Positions 63,923 through 64,000 of a stretch of 64,000 nucleotides of DNA are shown here, in pieces. Each line of letters starts with the position of its first letter. Position 1 is the stretch's first letter. The notes beneath the pieces are model-generated. The model was given only the letters and a program-made list of their open reading frames with translations. It was not told the origin of the DNA and made no database searches. Position numbers and translations under genes: made by a program. Origin of the DNA: Leptolyngbya sp. SIOISBB. GTDB taxonomy: Bacteria; Cyanobacteriota; Cyanobacteriia; Phormidesmidales; Phormidesmidaceae. The stretch covers positions 7,712,026 to 7,776,025 of the forward strand of contig JAAHII010000001.1 in the NCBI GenBank assembly GCA_010671905.1, read 5' to 3'.

Positions 63923-64000
63923 ATGAGTCAATATCTAGTCGCAGTCATGGATGGCAGCAAAGCTCGCTTCTTTACCCTCAACCCAGGAGAGCTGGATATC
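63923..64000 (+). CDS. Host-attachment / baeRF-type protein, 5' end only
   Basis: The window ends 26 codons in: MSQYLVAVMDGSKARFFTLN + PGELDI. The V-V-D-G-x-x-A-R-F pattern resembles 'host attachment' (baeRF, eRF1-like) proteins. GGAGGGAATTC directly precedes the ATG. Truncated by the window edge. Confidence 0.55.
   Translation, partial: MSQYLVAVMDGSKARFFTLNPGELDI

Overview
This is a cyanobacterial chromosome segment. The HIP1 octamer GCGATCGC occurs throughout, and the window holds photosystem II genes (psbU, a Psb28-2-type gene), a bidirectional-hydrogenase subunit (hoxU) with a HoxW-type protease, a CBS-CP12 fusion and multi-PAS sensory kinases. Base composition and gene repertoire suggest a Leptolyngbya-like or related Synechococcales lineage; that placement is inference. 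No rRNA, tRNA or CRISPR array was recognised.

Layout. 0-5.6 kb: an alternative (N-ATPase type) F1 beta gene next to low-complexity DNA, two receiver-only response regulators and a universal stress protein. 6.9-9.3 kb: two head-to-head copies of an IS110-type element, one internally deleted, whose noncoding ends look like bridge-RNA genes. 9.3-18 kb: a ribbon-helix-helix regulator with repeated operators, ispD, a GT9 glycosyltransferase, a frameshifted exported agmatine-deiminase-like gene and msrB. 18-30 kb: NERD protein, mfd, pyroglutamyl peptidase, GNAT, pentapeptide protein, psb28-2, and many toxin-antitoxin (TA) type genes interleaved with repeats. 30-40 kb: two FAD oxidoreductases, hoxU, psbU, aldo/keto reductase, hoxW and membrane proteins. 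40.6-46.5 kb: a run of small co-oriented accessory genes with attC-like hairpins and gene debris, resembling a decayed integron cassette array. 46.5-54.4 kb: a very large CBS/PAS histidine kinase, nested IS remnants, and a CrtI-type desaturase divergent from a MarR regulator. 54.6-64 kb: ferredoxin-nitroreductase, GNAT, another TA module, a large hypothetical gene, an M48 protease, CBS-CP12, an EF-G paralogue, and the start of a host-attachment-type gene.

The strongest unexplained signal is a promoter architecture repeated thirteen times on both strands: a direct repeat of the form CTCA-N7-CTCA (11-bp period, like OmpR/PhoB-family boxes), then 11 nt (10 in one case), then a TANNNT-like -10 box, upstream of thirteen separate genes. 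They include a response regulator, usp, psbU, a pentapeptide protein, an M48 protease, a ferredoxin-nitroreductase and a carotenoid-type oxidoreductase. This looks like one regulon under one activator.

Two further structural patterns recur. First, the 3' ends of two minus-strand genes (mfd and the 58.5-59.6 kb gene) are duplicated, each pair flanking a TA-bearing insert. Second, six genes carry single-base frameshifts in homopolymer runs, so either the assembly has homopolymer errors or these genes are decaying. Genes marked as frameshifted pseudogenes for that reason may be intact in the living organism.
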